Below are positions 27,247 to 28,583 of a stretch of DNA of 28,583 bases, one piece after another. Both the position numbers and the translations under genes were made by a program. Numbering within the stretch: position 1 is the stretch's first letter; each line of letters opens with the position of its first letter. The notes under the pieces were generated by a model. The model was not told where the DNA came from, did not search any database, and was given only the letters and a program-made list of their open reading frames with translations. Origin of the DNA: JAFGTX01 sp942492225 (lineage in GTDB: Bacteria > Bacillota > Clostridia > Peptostreptococcales > Acidaminobacteraceae); contig CALODS010000054.1 in the NCBI GenBank assembly GCA_942492225.1, positions 1 through 28,583 of the forward strand. Reading direction: 5' to 3'.

Positions 27247-27558
27247 ATGAGTGATTTAGAAATGAACCAATTACCTGATTGGTTACAAAAACTTTGGAAA
27301 AGTGACACATCATCTGCAAGACATGCTGAAAGAGCGTGGTTTAAAACCCAATGGAAAGACATGGATTCAGCACCCAAAGATGGTACTGAAATCTTAATTA
27401 AAGATGAAGAAGGGAATTGTATTTGCAGTTGGGGAGATAGTCAGACAGGTACAGGGTCTAAAGAATCTATGCGTTGGTGTATAGTTAATGATTGGGATGA
27501 AGAAATTGGTTATAATTCCCCAAAAAACCCTATTGGCTGGATGCACTTACCAGAATAA
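27247..27558 (+). CDS. DUF551-like phage protein, 103 aa
   Basis: The central stretch WKDMDSAPKDGTEILIKDEEG (shown here as adjoining motifs, about residues 37-57) and the closing NPIGWMHLPE match the pattern of DUF551-type proteins, which are common in phages and prophages and whose function is unknown. The N-terminus is acidic and aromatic. There is no Shine-Dalgarno site; TTAATTAA lies 6 nt before the ATG. No membrane segment is visible. Confidence 0.75.
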   Translation: MSDLEMNQLPDWLQKLWKSDTSSARHAERAWFKTQWKDMDSAPKDGTEILIKDEEGNCICSWGDSQTGTGSKESMRWCIVNDWDEEIGYNSPKNPIGWMHLPE

Positions 27559-27569
27559 TTAATTAAGAA

Positions 27570-27956
27570 ATGAAAAGGTTTAAGCCTGTTTATAAATATA
27601 CGCCACGATTCGGTGAGGATAAAATATATATCACTACTTCTAACGATAGGGCGCATCATTACCTTGCCTCATTAGACTATGAACTTATACAACTCCATTA
27701 TGGGTTAAAGATGCCCATCAAATTCATAGCAGAGTTACGAAACACCACATCTAGCAGCATATACCAAAAGATATATAGAATGAGAAAAAAAGCGTATATT
27801 TATAGGTTTGAAGAGATGTCACCAGACGAAATTGACGACTTAATTGAGAAAAATAAAATTAATAAAGACGTAACCCTGATTATTAGTTTTACGTATATAA
27901 TAGTATTGTTAGACATCTTGCAGAGTTATGTTTCCTACTACTGCTGGATGAATTAA
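27570..27956 (+). CDS. Hypothetical HTH-like protein, 128 aa
   Basis: I do not recognise a named family. Residues about 37-72 (YELIQLHYGLKMPIKFIAEL then NTTSSSIYQKIYRMRKK) look like a sigma-region-4-type helix-turn-helix, ending in a basic helix. The C-terminal part (about 98-122) is hydrophobic and could be a membrane segment or a frame artefact near the end. There is no Shine-Dalgarno site; TTAATTAA lies 3 nt before the ATG, 11 bp after the DUF551-like gene. Confidence 0.6.
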   Translation: MKRFKPVYKYTPRFGEDKIYITTSNDRAHHYLASLDYELIQLHYGLKMPIKFIAELRNTTSSSIYQKIYRMRKKAYIYRFEEMSPDEIDDLIEKNKINKDVTLIISFTYIIVLLDILQSYVSYYCWMN

Positions 27957-28009
27957 AACCGTAAAAGGGAAACCCACTTGCAGAGTTTTGAAGTCCTTTC
28001 TACTGCTTG
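27917..28009 (+). repeat. Imperfect direct repeat, 60-bp period
   Basis: CTTGCAGAGTTATG followed by CCTACTACTGCT (27917 onward) recurs as CTTGCAGAGTTTTG followed by CCTTTCTACTGCT (27977 onward). The first copy covers the end of the 128-aa gene. Their role is unknown. Confidence 0.6.
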
Positions 28010-28423
28010 TTGTGATAGAACTAGTCAAAGGTTATATAAAAAGGACAACCGTTTTAGTACTCATGTACCTTTAGCATACGTGCTGATCACACAAATGCAA
28101 GGTTTAACTTCCACTAGAACGGCTGAAACACAGGAGAGTTGTGGTGAATATATCCGAACATTCTAACAATCCACAGGAAGTTATTTAAAATATTATTACA
28201 AGTAAATCGGTTAACCTCAACTAGAAATTAGACATTAGATAATTATATGACTAAAGGTATAAAGCCGAGTAGATTTAGTAGTCAACATTTGTATCTCGGT
28301 ACTTGTGATATTTAAAATATTAATTAAGAATTGCGGTGGGGAAATACCTCAAGCCCTGTCTAGTTATTGTAACCCTGACAGGGTTTTTTTCGTATATAAC
28401 TGTAGAACATAACTAATTAAACA
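27957..28423 (+). other. 467-bp stretch without a convincing gene
   Basis: It holds the second copy of the direct repeat, an inverted pair GTCCTTT/AAAGGAC (27993-27999 and 28040-28046), a 22-codon frame (28247-28315) with no binding site, another TTAATTAA at 28320-28327, and a terminator at its end. The 62-codon frame at 27978-28166 has non-protein-like composition. It could be a non-coding RNA or regulatory region; I see no recognised RNA family. Confidence 0.5.
28354..28390 (+). terminator. Rho-independent terminator in phage-like segment
   Basis: CCCTGTC (28354-28360) pairs with GACAGGG (28377-28383), followed by seven T residues. It ends plus-strand transcription before the last partial gene. 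Confidence 0.8.
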
Positions 28424-28583
28424 ATGGATAATATTAAAATCGAAATTTATAACACACCTGTCAAAAGGCTAAAGGATGGTAAAGTGTTCAATTATTGTTA
28501 TGTGCCACACCCTGAATTGGGTAGTTACAGCACCGCAATGGAACTTGTAAAGCAAGGACACTGTTTAGGTGATGTGATTGATA
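28424..28583 (+). CDS. Hypothetical protein, partial (53 residues, runs off window)
   Basis: The frame starts MDNIKIEIYNTPVKRLKDGK and stays open to the window end. CTAATTAA lies 3 nt before the ATG and no Shine-Dalgarno site is seen, as in the two preceding genes of this segment. I do not recognise the family. Confidence 0.6.
   Translation, partial: MDNIKIEIYNTPVKRLKDGKVFNYCYVPHPELGSYSTAMELVKQGHCLGDVID

Noticed and set aside
27978..28166. 62-codon frame in the right-end segment
   Set aside because: TTG-type start within the direct repeat, no binding site or TAATTAA element, low-complexity Ser/Thr/Gln/Cys-rich composition unlike its neighbours.
27960..28390. Group I or group II intron, retron or CRISPR in the right-end gap
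   Set aside because: No catalytic core motifs (group II domain 5, group I P/Q/R/S), no reverse transcriptase, and only two imperfect repeat copies rather than an array.

Overview
The window looks like a low-GC Gram-positive chromosome segment from the class Clostridia. The 16S sequence carries Clostridia-like signatures. Almost every protein gene has a strong AGGAGG-type ribosome binding site, and the gene set (PhoP/PhoR, Pst, DUF1893, DegV, ECF S component, NhaC-type antiporter, nucleoside ABC permeases) fits Firmicutes. Placement near Lachnospirales is an inference. The last ~1.4 kb (from about 27175) looks like different DNA.

Layout, left to right: (1) 1-2434, minus strand: the 5' end of a 23S gene, a spacer with a scrambled tRNA-Ala-like relic, and a full-length 16S gene whose 3' tail lacks the canonical CCUCC anti-Shine-Dalgarno. 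Tandem sigma-70-type rRNA promoters lie at 2711-2740 and 2875-2903. (2) 3004-7709, minus: a type IIA topoisomerase operon (ParE-like, ParC-like, a 48-aa membrane peptide, a 95-aa unknown protein) ending in a hairpin terminator. (3) 7927-11769, plus: HTH-ACT (PheB family) protein, homoserine dehydrogenase, homoserine kinase and aspartokinase, i.e. aspartate-family amino acid synthesis. (4) 11848-18491, minus: the high-affinity phosphate operon pstS-pstC-pstA-[chemoreceptor]-pstB-phoU, with a methyl-accepting chemotaxis gene between pstA and pstB. (5) 18706-21161, minus: phoP-phoR two-component system. Pho-box-like TTAACA repeats precede both pstS and phoP. (6) 21326-23916, plus: NhaC-like antiporter overlapping a SplB-like radical SAM gene. 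(7) 23949-25754, minus: ECF S component, DUF1893, DegV. (8) 25839-27174, minus: BmpA/Nup-type nucleoside ABC permeases, the upstream one cut off after its C-terminal third. (9) 27175-28583, plus: phage-like small genes without Shine-Dalgarno sites, each start preceded by a TAATTAA-like element.

How it works together: regions 4 and 5 form a phosphate-starvation regulon (sensor, regulator, transporter, PhoU) with a candidate taxis receptor in the same operon. Region 3 feeds aspartate into homoserine and threonine. The most notable anomalies are the altered 16S 3' tail (at odds with the strong SD sites of the neighbouring genes), the degenerate tRNA in the same rRNA operon, the chemoreceptor inside the pst operon, and the abrupt junction near 27175, which is either a mobile-element boundary or an assembly chimera.
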